A program made the position numbers and the translations under genes. Below, in pieces: positions 21,420 through 33,934 of a stretch of DNA of 64,000 nucleotides. The notes below the pieces were generated by a model. It made no database searches. It was given only the letters and a program-made list of their open reading frames with translations, and was not told the origin of the DNA. This DNA comes from Rhyacophila brunnea (lineage: Eukaryota > Arthropoda > Insecta > Trichoptera > Rhyacophilidae), in contig JAGYXB010001854.1 of assembly GCA_022495005.1 (NCBI GenBank), forward strand, positions 391,053-455,052, given 5' to 3'. The number at the start of each line of letters is the position of its first letter. The first letter of the stretch is position 1.

Positions 21420-22708
21420 CGAGGGTGGGTCAATAAGTCCTTAGAAAAGCCGACAGGTGGCGCGACTAGTACTGCAAGCGGTTTGTTTTCATGCAGCGGC
21501 ACTACCGATTCAGTATGCTGCGAAGTTTCAATCAGATTGGTCAGGTTGTTGTGTGTTTCTCGTACATTTTAAAAAAAAATTTGCTTGTTTACAAAAATGG
21601 AGAAAATTGAGTTTAGAGCTGTTATTAAACATTTTAATATAAAAGGGTTAACAGCAAAGGAAATAAAAAATGAGTTGGATTTAGTTCACGGCATATCTGC
21701 TCCTTCACTTGCAACTGTTTATAACTGGTTAAATGAATTTAAACATGGTCGTACATCAACAAAGGATGAACCACGCTCAGGACGTCCTGTAGAGGTGACT
21801 ACACCAGAAATGATCAATAAAATCCACGATATGGTGTTAAGTGACCGAAGATTAAAGTTGAGTGAGATAATTGAGGTTACAGGGATCTCAAAAGGTAGCG
21901 TCATTTCTATTTTGCATGACAAATTGGGCATGAAAAATATTTCTGCAAGATGGGTGCCGCGTTTGCTCACAGTCGATAATAAACGCAGTAGGGTGGTGGC
22001 CTCTAAAGCCCTGTTGTCGCTCATGCAACGCAATCCGGATGAATTTTTTCGTCGCTTTGTGACTGTAGATGAAACATGGATACACCACTACTCCCGAGAC
22101 GAAAGAACAGTCAAAGCAGTGGATTGCGAAAGGCGAACCATGTCCAAAGAAGGCGAAAACCGTAAAATCAGCTGGTAAGGTTATGGCTACTGTATTTTGG
22201 ATGCACGTGGAATTATTTTCGTTGACTATTTGGAAAAAGGAAAAACAATAACAGGGGATTATTATGCATTTTTATTGGACCAGCTAAAAAACAAAATTGA
22301 AGAAAAACGGCCTCATTTAAACAGGAAAAAAATCCTCTTTCATCAGGACAGTGCCCGTGTTCACACATGTTTACGATCAATAGCTAAAATTGAAGAATTG
22401 AAGTTCGAATTGGTCGACCACCCACCGTATTCGCCAGATTTAGCCTCCAGTGACTTTTTCCTTTTCCCAAACTTAAAAAAATGGCTAAGTGGACAACGTT
22501 TTTTTTCAAATGAAGAAGTCATCGATCGGACAAATGCTTATTTTGAGGACCTTTCGAAAACTTATTTTTCTGACGGTTTAAAAAATATTGAGAAACGTCT
22601 AACCAAGTGTATTGAGCTCCAAGGAGATTATGTTGAGAAATAAAAAAAAAATACAAAAATAAAAACTGTTTTAATGCTTTTTTCTAAGGAATTATTGACC
22701 CACCCTCG
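21420..22708 (+). mobile_element. mariner element A
   Basis: 1,289 bp flanked by TA duplications (21,418-21,419 and 22,709-22,710). The inverted ends are CGAGGGTGGGTCAATAAGTC and its reverse complement, about 30 bp with one or two mismatches. It is nested in the TAGGGATT-ended element. Copies B and C have the same ends and internal sequence, so all are one family. Confidence 0.95.
21597..22643 (+). pseudogene. mariner transposase A (two frameshifts)
   Basis: Cut-and-paste transposase acting at TA sites. From the ATG at 21,597 (MEKIEF) it shows a first helix-turn-helix (LTAKEIKNELD ... YNWLNEF), the GRP linker, a second helix-turn-helix (LKLSEIIEVTGISKGSVISI), the WVPRLLT block, VDETWIHHY (first Asp), FHQD (second Asp) and YSPDLASSDFFLF (third Asp, 34 residues on: D,D34D). 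Compared with copies B and C, a TA is missing near 22,090 and a G near 22,197. The two deletions total three bases, so the original frame resumes but about 35 residues between are garbled. Expected length is ~349 residues, normal for mariner. It also has Asn-to-Ser after FHQD and Pro-to-Ser in the last motif. Confidence 0.93.
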
Positions 22709-23324
22709 TATTAAGAAGGCACATATGTTTTCGTTTTTCAAAATGAATTATAAGTTATGTGCTATTAAAATGCAAATATATTGAGTGAATCCAACAGAGG
22801 TGAAAAAATAATAAAACAAATTTCATCAAATATATTTATATAAGTAATTGTCGCGATGAATTATCATAATATTATTTCGAAATATAAAACATCCGTGACA
22901 AAAATGTTCAATTATTCTATAATTATTATTGATGACTGCACAAGCGTTGAATTTAAGAAGCTTTTCCTGCTTTATTTGCACTTGATGAACTTTTGGGGGC
23001 TTTAGTTAAAATTATCAATATATTTGTAAAAAATCACTAGTTCTACAATAATTAATTATGATCAATATATATTTTTAAATGTTTACATAATAAATGTAGG
23101 TATGTAGGTTTTTGCTATAAAATGATGTTTTAAAAAGATTTTAATAGCTATATTTATTGATTAACACCTACTTCTGTTTTTTTGAATGTTTAAGAAATAC
23201 CAGTATTCAATAAGAAATATCGAAAAACCGGTATTAACATTTTCATTTGGTATTGGAATCCCTAATCATAACCAGTGGCAGCCGGTGGTCTTCAAAATAG
23301 CATTTTCTGGTAGTGCGCAATGGT

Positions 23325-23618
23325 TTACCTTATATACCCAGCATTGGAGCATAGGGCAAGCACAAGTTCACGCCACTTCCCTCGGTTCAACGCCAACTCT
23401 TGCGCCTCTCGTGTCAGACCTGCAGCACGTAGGTCGCTTTTGTAGCACCGCTGCAGGGTGAGAGAGGGCAGGCCATGGCAACGGAACCCTTGAGACTGTG
23501 CCATAAGGGTATGCAGTGTCACACTCTTTGGCGGCATCAGGAACACTTGTCCTAGCCACGTAAAGGTCGTAAAGCGTCTCTCCATGATTACCTTTATCAC
23601 CGAAGGCTGCCGTGTCAA
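23325..23618 (-). pseudogene. Non-LTR reverse transcriptase tail remnant
   Basis: The minus strand reads RRFTTFTWLGQVFLMP, matching the 'RRLRWLGHVxRMP' block that follows the thumb in several insect non-LTR families. Later it has LTLQRCYKSDLRAAGL and ELALNRGKWRELV, matching the usual terminal 'D....R..WR' block. Only this ~97-codon tail is present and it has no catalytic residues. The clade cannot be fixed. Confidence 0.5.
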
Positions 23619-23773
23619 TAAGCTAAGATAATATCTTAGTGTAAAAAGACCGAAACGTTGAACTTCTCAGAAGGTAAATTAAATATGTCTTTGTTTATTT
23701 ATTATATTTCTTAAAAAGAGTTTTTAAACAGTTCAAATGATTTAACTGTCAATTCATGGTGGAACTGCATTGT

Positions 23774-23975
23774 ATTGTTGTTTTTATTTAATAAAACGCA
23801 ATTTTTTATGGTACTTATTCCACTTTTAATTATTATATTAGGACCGGTTTTGTCCACTTCAGTGGGACATTTTCGACTCATTCCCACTGAAGCGGACGAA
23901 ACCAGTCCTAATATATTAATTAAAAGTGGAATAAGTACTACAAAAAATTGCGTTTTATTAAATAAAAACAACAAT
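23774..23975. mobile_element. Fold-back (near-perfect palindrome) element
   Basis: Two arms of about 94 bp (23,774-23,867 and 23,882-23,975) are inverted copies with few mismatches, separated by 14 bp. Arm blocks are AATAAAACGCAATTTTTTAT, TACTTATTCCACTTTTAAT and the ACCGGTTT...CAGTGGGA tip. Because of the symmetry, both strands yield similar spurious peptides. A half copy is at 49,206-49,310. Confidence 0.8.
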
Positions 23976-23987
23976 AAATGTATACCT

Positions 23988-24690
23988 AATTGCAAGTTAT
24001 GTGCAACTGTGAAGCAACTTGTTTACCTTACCTATTCCACATGTAATTTTGGTAGATAAATATTAATTCTTACATCTAATTAAGTTCTGAAAAAACTGAA
24101 CGAAAATTTATCACAAGTAGACAAAGAAAACAAATTAAAAAAAATGTTAGGGAACTAAAGTTGTTCTGATAGGTTTTAAATTCGTAAAAATCAATAAAAA
24201 TAATTATAAGATAAAAAGAACTTTTTATATACAACGTTTTTAATTTTTCTGTTGAATCATACAAACTTGACAATTCTATGTATTAATAATTTAGGACAAA
24301 TAAGGCAATTGTCAACAAATCATTTTATTTGCTATTTTGCAACAAACAAACAAATATAGAATACTGAAATGTCATTTTGATTTCCATAGTAACGCACGTA
24401 TATATTAATAATTAAGTTGCTAGAACCACCCCCTTAGCAACTAATAATAGTGGATTGGATTACGGATTTCTTCCCAAATAACTTTTCATACAAAACAGAA
24501 TTAACTGAAAATGAATTCAATTCTACTTAAAGATGGCTAAAAGTATTAAAAGAATGCATTGGCATCGTGTTCTGATATATTCTAAAAGTTTAGAATGTCT
24601 AGCTAGTCGGAAAGTTAGTTAAAAATCGATTGCTAGATTTGTACCGGACAAATAAGAATACGACCTAAGAAAAACGTTGCAATAATAATA
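23988..24690. mobile_element. Long-inverted-repeat family, right-arm fragment
   Basis: The arm proper (24,173-24,690) runs from AAAAAGAACTTTTTATATAC out to AAAAACGTTGCAA at the tip. The inner 185 bp (23,988-24,172) match the inner region of the copy at 26,480-26,710 in inverted orientation (TTGCAAGTTATGTGCAACTG). No left arm is present beside it. An (AAT)n run follows the tip at 24,681-24,701. Confidence 0.7.
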
Positions 24691-24701
24691 ATAATAATAA
24701 A

Positions 24702-25974
24702 ATACAAGGGAAAGACAGAAAAAAGTAGGTAGGTAACGAAATTAGAAACACACCAAACAGTTAAGTGTCTGAATTATAATGTCACGGATCCCCGGTTCAA
24801 TGTGTATTTTGACCTAGAGTACGACCTAATAGGTTGTCCGATTCTCCTAAAAATAATAATTTATTAATACGACCTTTACTTTGTGGAAGCCCATAATATT
24901 ATGATTTTCTTAGGATCGAACATTGTAAAATAAATATATAAAATTCTGAATGATTTAAAAGTAGGTTAGCAAGTATCAAATTGATTGGTCGTACTGGTAA
25001 GTGTCAAATCGTACCTAAAAATTACTAATCTTATTTGATACCAATGCTATACGGACATCTCTTTCCGGTACGATAGCTTACACAAAATGAAATTTATCTA
25101 TGAATAAATTACTTTAATCAGTTTTATTCATTTTGTTTTAATTTCTTCACCAGCTAAAGTCGACGATTTCTGAAAGCTTGCGTGTTTTCAAAAGCAGATG
25201 AGTGACAAAACTAAATAATATAGCTACTCAACATAAATCTTTATTAAAAACTAAGCAATGTATTAAATTCTCCCGACCGACATTTCCACTAAAACTCTTC
25301 ACAGATTAAGTGCTAGTAAAAGTTTTACTGCTCGCATACTGTAACCTTTATGCGGTCATATAGTCATACAAATTATACTTATACTACAACGCTATATTAC
25401 TAATTATTACCGTACAGATGGGTGACAATGTAATCATCAAATTTAACCGTACATATCTGATAGGCACTGTACATCATTAGTTAGTTACTCTATGAATCTG
25501 AGCGCGTCATAATGGTGGACCCCAGTGATGCATGAGACATTCTCCTGCCTACCTTGTTAGGTAGTCTTGGTTGAGTTAGGAGATGGCAATTTACTCATAG
25601 AAACGACACCTTTGAGTGCATATTATTATAACATTATGATATTCATTAACAGAATTGATCTGTCAATGTGGTTATCATCAATCCAATCATCATATTATTT
25701 TAATTCGTAACGTATATTTTCCGATAAATGTTTATATTATGTATGTAACCATTTCCAATTTAAAACGCATATTTTGATATTTAATCATTTTATACAAGAT
25801 TAAAAATAACAAATTAAGGTCGCAAATACTGCCACTTGCATACTCGTTTTATAAAAGATTAAAAAAAAACAAACGACTACCTATTCCATCTTTTGTCAGA
25901 TACACACAAACTACGAGTATATTATTTATATTAATTTATTCTCTGGTGTTAAAAAGTCTCATTTTTAAAACAAA
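24702..25974. other. Gene-free stretch between facing arm copies
   Basis: This spacer separates two long-arm copies whose tips face each other. It is AT-rich with no recognised gene. Confidence 0.35.
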
Positions 25975-28900
25975 TTTTTTACCACGTTTTCTTAGCTCGT
26001 ATTCTTGTTTTTCCGGTGGTTGTTTATCCAGTACAAATTTTGCAATCAATTTTTAACTAGCTTCCCGACTAGCTAGACATTTTAAACTTTTAGAATATAT
26101 CATAACACGATGCCAATGCATTCTTTTAATACTTTTAGCCATCTTTAAGTAGAATTGAATTCATTTTCAGTTAATTCTGTTTTGTATGAAAAGTTATTTC
26201 AGAAGAAATCCGTAATCCAATTCACTATTATTGGTTGCTTAGGGGGTGGTCCTAGCAATTAAATTATTACTATATACGTGCGTTACTATGGAAATCAAAA
26301 TGACATTGCAGTATTCTACATTAATTGTTTGTTTGTTGTAAAATAGCAAAAAAAATGATTTGTTGACGCCTTATTTGTTCTAATTTATTAATATATTAAA
26401 TTGTCAAGTTGATATGATTCAACAGAAAAATTAAAAACGTTGTATATAAAAAGTTCTTTTTATCTTATAATTATTTTTATTAATTTTTACGAATTTAAAA
26501 ACCTATCGGAACAACTTGAGTTCCCTAATATTTTTTTAAATTTCTTTTCTTTGTCTACTTATGATAAATTTTCATTCAATTTTTTCAGAACTTAATTAGA
26601 TGAAAGAATTAATATTTATCTACCAAAATTGCATGTGGAGTAGGTAAAGTAAACAAGTTGCTTCACAGTTGCACATAACTTGCAATTAGGAATACATTTA
26701 TGTTCATGGAGCATTGCAAACAGTAATATTCCAATTGTATTCAATTCAATTTGATATTAATGTGTACGACTTGATACTGTCTTACGAGCACCTACTTTCT
26801 AACTTACTTTTGAAGCATTCGGAATTTTATATAAGTATATACGATATGCTTGTATTTTTAATTTACTTACCTAAATATTTTTTCTGTCTTTCCCTTGTAT
26901 TCCGGTGATTTTATTACGTCATTTTAAGTGTTTTATTGAGGCATGAATAATTTGATCTCAATACCATCGTTTTCTAATACAATAGCTCACGGTAAACTAT
27001 GACACGGCTAACTGCATGCGTAAAATTTTCCGGATACGTGACTTTCTATGTATACGCCTCATCGTCAGACTAATAATTTTTTCACCTAATTATATTTTCA
27101 ATGGGCCTGCCCGTTATTATAATAAATTATACACAGTGGGAGTTACGCTAACAATATTAAACTTATCTTTCTTTTGTTCAACACATAAGAATAAATTTTC
27201 TTAATATTATAACATTGCCTTATTAAAAATGCTTTGAATCTTTATCATCAAAAAATATTATTTTGTAAGAAATTTTAAAGATATCCCATGAAACAATGTA
27301 GCAGAGTTATTACATAATACAAGTATTAAAGAATATTTAAAAAAAGTTTTCAACAATAATTATAATGTTTCTTAAATATCACAAGCATTTCAAAATAACA
27401 AAAGTTCAAACGTATATTTACTACATAATTAGTTTTTTTTTTTTGAGAAATGGACACATAATTAAAAATATTATTATGTTTCAATTCTTGACATTTTTTA
27501 AGCTGTTTATAATTTAAGGAAAGTTTTCAAAATGTGTATTCTTTTTAAAGAGTAAAACACGAAAAATCGTAGCGTTTCAAACTTATTTTACATAGCAAAC
27601 CACTAATTAATAAAGCGATGCACAAATATTTTGAAAGACAGTAGCTAAACATTTTTTTCGGATGTTCGTTTAGTTATATACTAATAGTATTCAAACTTAT
27701 ATAAAAGGCTGTGTCTTTATTTAATATTAGTTTTCTGTTTTTTTTTATTTACTTACAAATTAAAATATTCATTCATCATTTACTCTTCCGCAACATTATT
27801 ACAAAATCATTCGGTCAAAGAAAGCTTGTCAAAGAAGCACCAAAGTTTTTTTATAAAAAACTTTATAATCAAATCAAAAAATAAATAATAATCAACGTAA
27901 TCCTTTTTTTCACTCAATGAAATCATTATAATCAATAGCTGTGCCACAATGAAAGTAACATTTTAGCATGTACGTTTGGTTTAGATTAAGTACACTATAA
28001 AATTGTATATGATATACCTACCATTTTGTTTTTAATTTCTTATATTCTTTAACGATATCGTATTTTGCGGCTCGTGTTAATATGCTTTGATGTTATATAA
28101 AGTATTTTTTCTTGTATCTACTCCTGCATGAAATTGATATTCTTGTTACGTTGAAATTCTTCCGTCAATTTAATAATGATTCTACTGAATGACAAAGCTT
28201 GTAATTTATTAATCAATGGACGGAAAATCAAATCGAAAATCGTTGAAGATTTGATCACGTGTTCTATCAAGACTATCAAACCATTGTCTGAAACATTTGA
28301 CCAAGGACGTTCTTCTAATAACATTTTCATTGAATGACCATATGCGCAATTGTATTCCTTTCGAGATAAGATTACCAAAGTAAGCTAACTTTTTAGTTTA
28401 TACTATTTTGATTACTTATTTGCTATTTTTCATCTTCGACATTGTTTTGTGGCTTTGTTTTTTCTACAGAGAAATTAGCTGTACACTCACATTTTAAAAG
28501 CTTCAAGAGTTCATACATCCGCGTTATATGGTAAGGCCGACAAGGCATAACCATTCTCATTTTAAGCCTAGGTCTTGGTTACGTTGTATTTTCATCAGTC
28601 GTTTATAAAACTGCCCAGGTCTTCTCGACTTGGTATTTCAGTTCAATGGTATTACCAAATATATAATGGAATATGTTATCTTTATTTCTCTTATAAATTA
28701 GAATTTATGTATAAATTTATTTAAATATACTTTGTTTGAATTCAATTTTTAATATAATGCAATTCTGCAAAATTTCTATTTCTAATGAAAAATAATTATT
28801 ACAAAATAAAAAGAACTTTTTATATGTAACGCTTTTAAATTTTCTGTTGAATTATTATGCTGAAACTTATACTTGGTATGAAGTAAATAAAAAACAAACA

Positions 28901-29197
28901 CACTAACAAATATAGAATACTGAAATGTCATTTTGATTTCCATAGTAACGCACGTATATTATATTAATAATTTAGTTGCTAGGACCACCCCCTTAGCAAA
29001 CAATAATAGTCTTTTACTTTTTACGGATTTTTCTGAAATAACTTTCCATACAATACAGAATTAACTGAAAATGAATTCAATTCTGCTTAAAGATAGCTAA
29101 AAGTATTAAAAGAATGCATTGGCATTATGTTTTGGGTTCAAACAACCACCGGACAAACAAGAATACGAGCTAATAAAGACGTTGTAAAATAACATGT
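25975..29197. mobile_element. Long-inverted-repeat element, copy 2 (~3.2 kb)
   Basis: The left arm (25,975-26,480) and right arm (28,795-29,197) are inverted copies with outer tips TACCACGTTTTCTTAGCTCG and the inverse of ACGTCTTTATTAGCTCGTAT. The 2.3-kb interior (26,481-28,794) includes about 230 bp shared with 23,988-24,172 next to the left arm. The rest of the interior is AT-rich, with one 86-codon minus-strand frame (28,118-28,378) of unknown nature. This is the largest member here and would be the place to look for an encoded protein. No target duplication could be set. Confidence 0.65.
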
Positions 29198-30054
29198 TAC
29201 TGACCAAGATTTGTATGAAATACTTATCCAAGATTTGGCAGTAGGTATTTAGCAATTTATTTGTCTTCCTCTATTTACATGACAAGGCTTATTATAGTCG
29301 GTCAAACATGAAAAAAAACAACTGTTTTATTGGTATGAAATATATATAAATACGCACATGGCTCAAAAGTTGTGATAGATTGACAGATTCTATTAGATGG
29401 TAAAATAGGTAGCAAGAAACTGTAATTGTTTAAGACTAAATTTAAACTTACGCTATAAATGCTTTAAATCAAGAACGATATTTATTGTGGTTTCTTGTAA
29501 AACTACAAAATTTGCAAGTGACATCTGCTTCTTAATATATTTCTGACACAAAGCATAGTAATATATAAATTGTACGTTGAAATACAATCTGTATGTCTAA
29601 AATATACTATGATTCCGTAATAAACTTCTGAACATGCTGTCATTTCCGTTTCATATCCACGTAATAATAATAGATTCATTTTACTAAGTTTGCGAACTTA
29701 TGAACCCGATTTTGCCATGTGGAAAATTGGGTAAAAGGCGAAATCTCGTTTCATAAACAACCCTCCGTCGCTGGTTAGTTACAAGTCGTTCACTGATGTG
29801 GAAATTTCTTTTAAATCGCAAATTTTCCTAATGAACGTTCCATTGTATAAGATCACGATTGTTTTAAACTCAAATATTTCCAGAGTTACTTCAATAAAGA
29901 AGATTGCATGCATAAAAAACATTCATTATTTTACCTATATATTTAATTTTGATCTTCATATTTATTTTCCTTGTTACTTGGAATTTGAACAGTAAAATTG
30001 GAAAAAAATATTTTTAATGCAAGTGACTTATACCAGTGTGTAGGTATAGGGCTG
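29198..30054. other. Gene-free stretch
   Basis: AT-rich sequence with short open frames only; nothing recognised. Confidence 0.35.
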
Positions 30055-30248
30055 TATTTCTATGAAATGAAAGCATTAACCACTAATTTTTGAAGTCAGA
30101 ATCTCAGAAGTCAAAATCAGATCAGAGTGTATTTTTGGCGTGTGACACATAATTTATTTTTTCACACAAAAATAAACGCACTCGATTGGATTCGAACCAC
30201 TGATTGTTCGGTTATTAGCCGAACGCACTACCATTACGCCACAGTATG
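30055..30248 (-). mobile_element. tRNA-Ile-like SINE or tRNA pseudogene
   Basis: On the minus strand, 30,248-30,178 resembles a tRNA: A box TGGCGTAATGG, a 5-bp anticodon stem TTCGG/CCGAA around a loop with anticodon AAT (Ile), and B box GGTTCGAATCC. The acceptor strands (CATACTG and CGAGTGC) do not pair and the T stem has one mismatch, so it is not a functional tRNA. The ~120 bp downstream may be a SINE body. A short piece of it (GCCAAAAATACACTC) recurs near 60,550. Confidence 0.6.
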
Positions 30249-30252
30249 ATAC

Positions 30253-33200
30253 TCTAATCGTGACGATTATATAGTACAATATTATAGTTTAGAATTATTC
30301 CGTTGCCTAGGCAGCGAATTTATTATTGTCGGCCATTTGCAATTCCTTACGTAAACAAACCATTAAACGTCATAGTGGCAGTTGTTACTTTAAAAATAAA
30401 AACAACGATAAATAATTATATAATTTAGTAATATAAGTTAAAGTGTATAAAAATAAACCAACGACGTTCCAATAAGCGGTCCCTTTTCTTGAGTGTGTAA
30501 TTTAACAAGATAACTAAGAGCTAGTCGAAGAATCTAGGCTATTTTTTTAACTTGTACAATACTATCATATTATTATATCGTAAAATATGAATATCTATTT
30601 TTTTATTATCATAAAACACCTAAGTATATTTGTGTGTACGCAAATTTCTTTTACAATATGTGGTTGCATTTTAGCTATCGCTTCACGTTATCTGTATGCT
30701 AAAACGTGCTATTGGAAGCGCGACTGTAATAGAACGTGAGTTTATTTAAATTTACATGGTATAAATTCTTAAAATGAGGTCTGCTTATTTCTTTACATAT
30801 TTTTTTTTACGTATCGATCAAATATTATTTGTTGTTACTGTTTTTTTGACAGATATCATTCTTCGAAGAATTAAATTCTTATTTCACTAATTGTTTATTG
30901 GGACACTAATCCGAATTTAGATGTTATGACTAAGTGAATAAAAGAGCCCTATATAATAATATATACTGTATTCTTAGTACATAAACATGTACTTGACCTT
31001 TCTCGTTCACTTAGCCGTTATTACTAAATTGTACTTTTTCACACTTATTAAGACTCAAGACTTTCCTTCAAGCCATCAACCACCGAAATTGGTTTTGTAG
31101 TTTTTGCATTTGTTTGTATAGCATTTAAAATTATATACATTATATTGATGCATATAAATCAAATGTATGTCATTCTCAAAATCAACATCACTACAAGACT
31201 ACCTTATATTAACTAAACAACTAATGGTGAAACGAAATGGTACAATCTGGCGATATCACTATAATCATGCTCTACGCTTTTTGATAAAACTCAATGTCTA
31301 CAATTTACCAATCACAATATGAAGGTATCTATAAAAAACACCGATAAATCGTCTCACGTTTAACAGTCCAGAAGCACTCGGAGTTACCGATCGGAGAAGG
31401 AGATTATTGGACGATCGGAAAAACTTGAGGAGTCTGATTAAGATGGCTAAGGGCCAAGGTCTATCCCTTGTCTTAGTTCTAGATACGTATTTACAAAACG
31501 CAAAAAAGCTAAAACGTGTAGTCTAAACTGAGAAATATTGAATGATCATAAAAAATTACGAATATAGTAGCTTAATAATATTATAATATATGGAAATATA
31601 ATACAAACATACATTACTACATAGTATGTAGATTCTTTGTGTCAGAAACAATTTGTAGTTGTGTAGGTATTGCTGTACCTATATAGAATATAATCGGAAT
31701 AGAAAAGAAGAGAGCGACAATTGTATAATGTTACAAACAAAGAGTCTAGCATCCTTAGAGATCAAATAACGTGTGGAAGATTACTCGAATGATTCTTATT
31801 CACTCAACACCATCGTTTCAGTTAGTAGCGGACACTGTACAATGTACCTGATAACTACCTTACTTACTTACTATTATTATTTATTGGCTCTTCAGTCTAT
31901 TGAGAATATTTTCTGTCACATGGGAGGCTTCTTAATATTTTTTAGTAAAACTATTTTAGATACATCTCGAAATGTGATGAAAATTATAACTGAGAGGTTT
32001 GTAAAACAGAGCACGCTCTCTTTGACACGCATTTGAAGGCGTGACTAACGTTTGCATTGCTCGTCCACAATGACCCACCAATTGTTTGCGACAGTTCGAA
32101 TGAAGTAGACGCGTCGTTTGAACATTATACTCGTATCTACTACAAAATCTAGAAGTAAGATTGATTCATTTTTTCTAGAAATTTATAATAATTACAATCG
32201 AAGACTAACGTATCGTGTAATAATTGAGTACCATAAAGATATTACCTATATTTATTATTTTTTTTAAGAAAATGGATTATTTAAATTATTCTAGTATGAT
32301 ATGACATGAATAATATTAGTACCTTTACTAATATTGCTATACTCTTTCATAAAGTATTTTTTATATTCCATCGACAAGTCGTGATACTTTCAAGGTATGC
32401 CACCAACTATCCACGACATTTCAACAACTGAATTACCAATACCTAAAGCAAGTACACAACGAACTAAAGATGGCGTGATGGAATACTTCTATTTAACTAA
32501 AATTGTGCAAATTCGACACAAACAAAATTTCATCAACCATTCGACCATGCTATGGATCTAAACACGCATTACAAAAAAACCATATTTTTCAGACGATTGT
32601 AGGTTCAAATTTTGCGACATTACAGCGGATATTCTATCACTTATTTTTACTTGGCGGGATACTAAAAAATATAAATACATCATTTTATCACAAATATTTC
32701 CAACTTAACTGTGATACTGATAATGTGATAATATTCAGTTTCTGATACGCAACGCTCATGCCTTTGAATAAAATACCGAATAAAAAAAGTATGTAGATAA
32801 CTTATCTCACTAGCGCCTAACGATATTCTAAATGGCCGCACATGTGTGGCATGTCACATCTATCTTAACACCCACTTAGTGAGAAAAAACAGATTCAGCT
32901 TATTACTCTGCAATAGGCTTAACGTTTTATCGTATTTACAAACTTACTCGTTTAAAAATGAGATAAGGGAGTTTTAAATTCATTTTTAGTAGAAACTGAA
33001 TTCGCATAAACACTGTCGGCATTTAAAAAACATTTAGTTAAAAGGATGTTGAATGTTTATTTAAGCTTTCAAATGTAAGCGATGAGCTTCTATTTATTCA
33101 AATAAAACTCCCGAGGAAAGGTAAATTTTGGACATTGTTGACTCTACAACTCTGAAGTTGTATGTATGCATACAGACGTGCGCCATGTTGAAATATTTTA

Positions 33201-33919
33201 TTAGCATGATAAAACGCTTTTTTCTGTTATTATTTAAACAGAGTTTATTTTAGATTAAATCACAATTATACAAGTATATTTACAAAATAAAAACAAACAT
33301 GTCAACTTTATTCACGTAACAGTTTTTTACATAATATGAGGCATATTACTTACAAAAACCTTTAATTCCACAATTCAACATAATAAATTAAGTGATAAAT
33401 TAAATTTAAGTGATAAAGTAAATGGCATATGTTCACACCCTCTTCCATTTTTCTAGAATTTCCCAAATGAGTATATTTTTGAGACCTTATCAAGTTATGC
33501 AGACATCATCTGTTACATATTCAATTAGCTTCAAAATTTGTAACAAAAATTAATCTCCTAGATGAAACGACGCTGCTTAATTCAAAAAAGGCGGCAGTAC
33601 GCCAATTTTGTGAACTTACATCATCAACTTAATCCAGCCAGTTACCTGATGTGGGTCATTCAAAATTTTTACTTTTTAACTGTGAATACTTATATAATCG
33701 ATTTAATTTTGATTGTAAACTGTATAACAAGGCTTGTAGTCAATACAATATAACCATTTTTCTTCAATAATACTGTTATCCGCTATAACTCTTGATCATT
33801 TGAACTCGCCTTCCATCAGCTTTTTGACCAAGACACACCAACGGCTGAGGCCATATTTTAAGCCTTACCTATAAGTACATAGTGATTGAAGATACCCAAA
33901 CACATTTTTTTCGGTTCAT
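30253..33919. other. Longest quiet stretch (3.7 kb)
   Basis: No gene, repeat family or RNA was recognised. Open frames do not exceed about 87 codons (31,773-32,036; 32,503-32,745) and resemble nothing known. It could hold host intron or intergenic DNA. Confidence 0.35.
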
Positions 33920-33934
33920 AATAACGATGCATAT

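Larger units (their letters stand above)
21322..23265. mobile_element. TAGGGATT-ended element hosting mariner A
   Basis: The left end reads TAGGGATTGCAATACCGGTA and the right end is the inverted GTATTGGAATCCCTA. ACCGGTAT motifs cluster next to both ends. Without the 1,289-bp mariner it is about 655 bp, a non-autonomous size. A related element with CCCGGGAT in place of ACCGGTAT lies at 45,257-45,841. No target duplication could be set. Confidence 0.6.
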
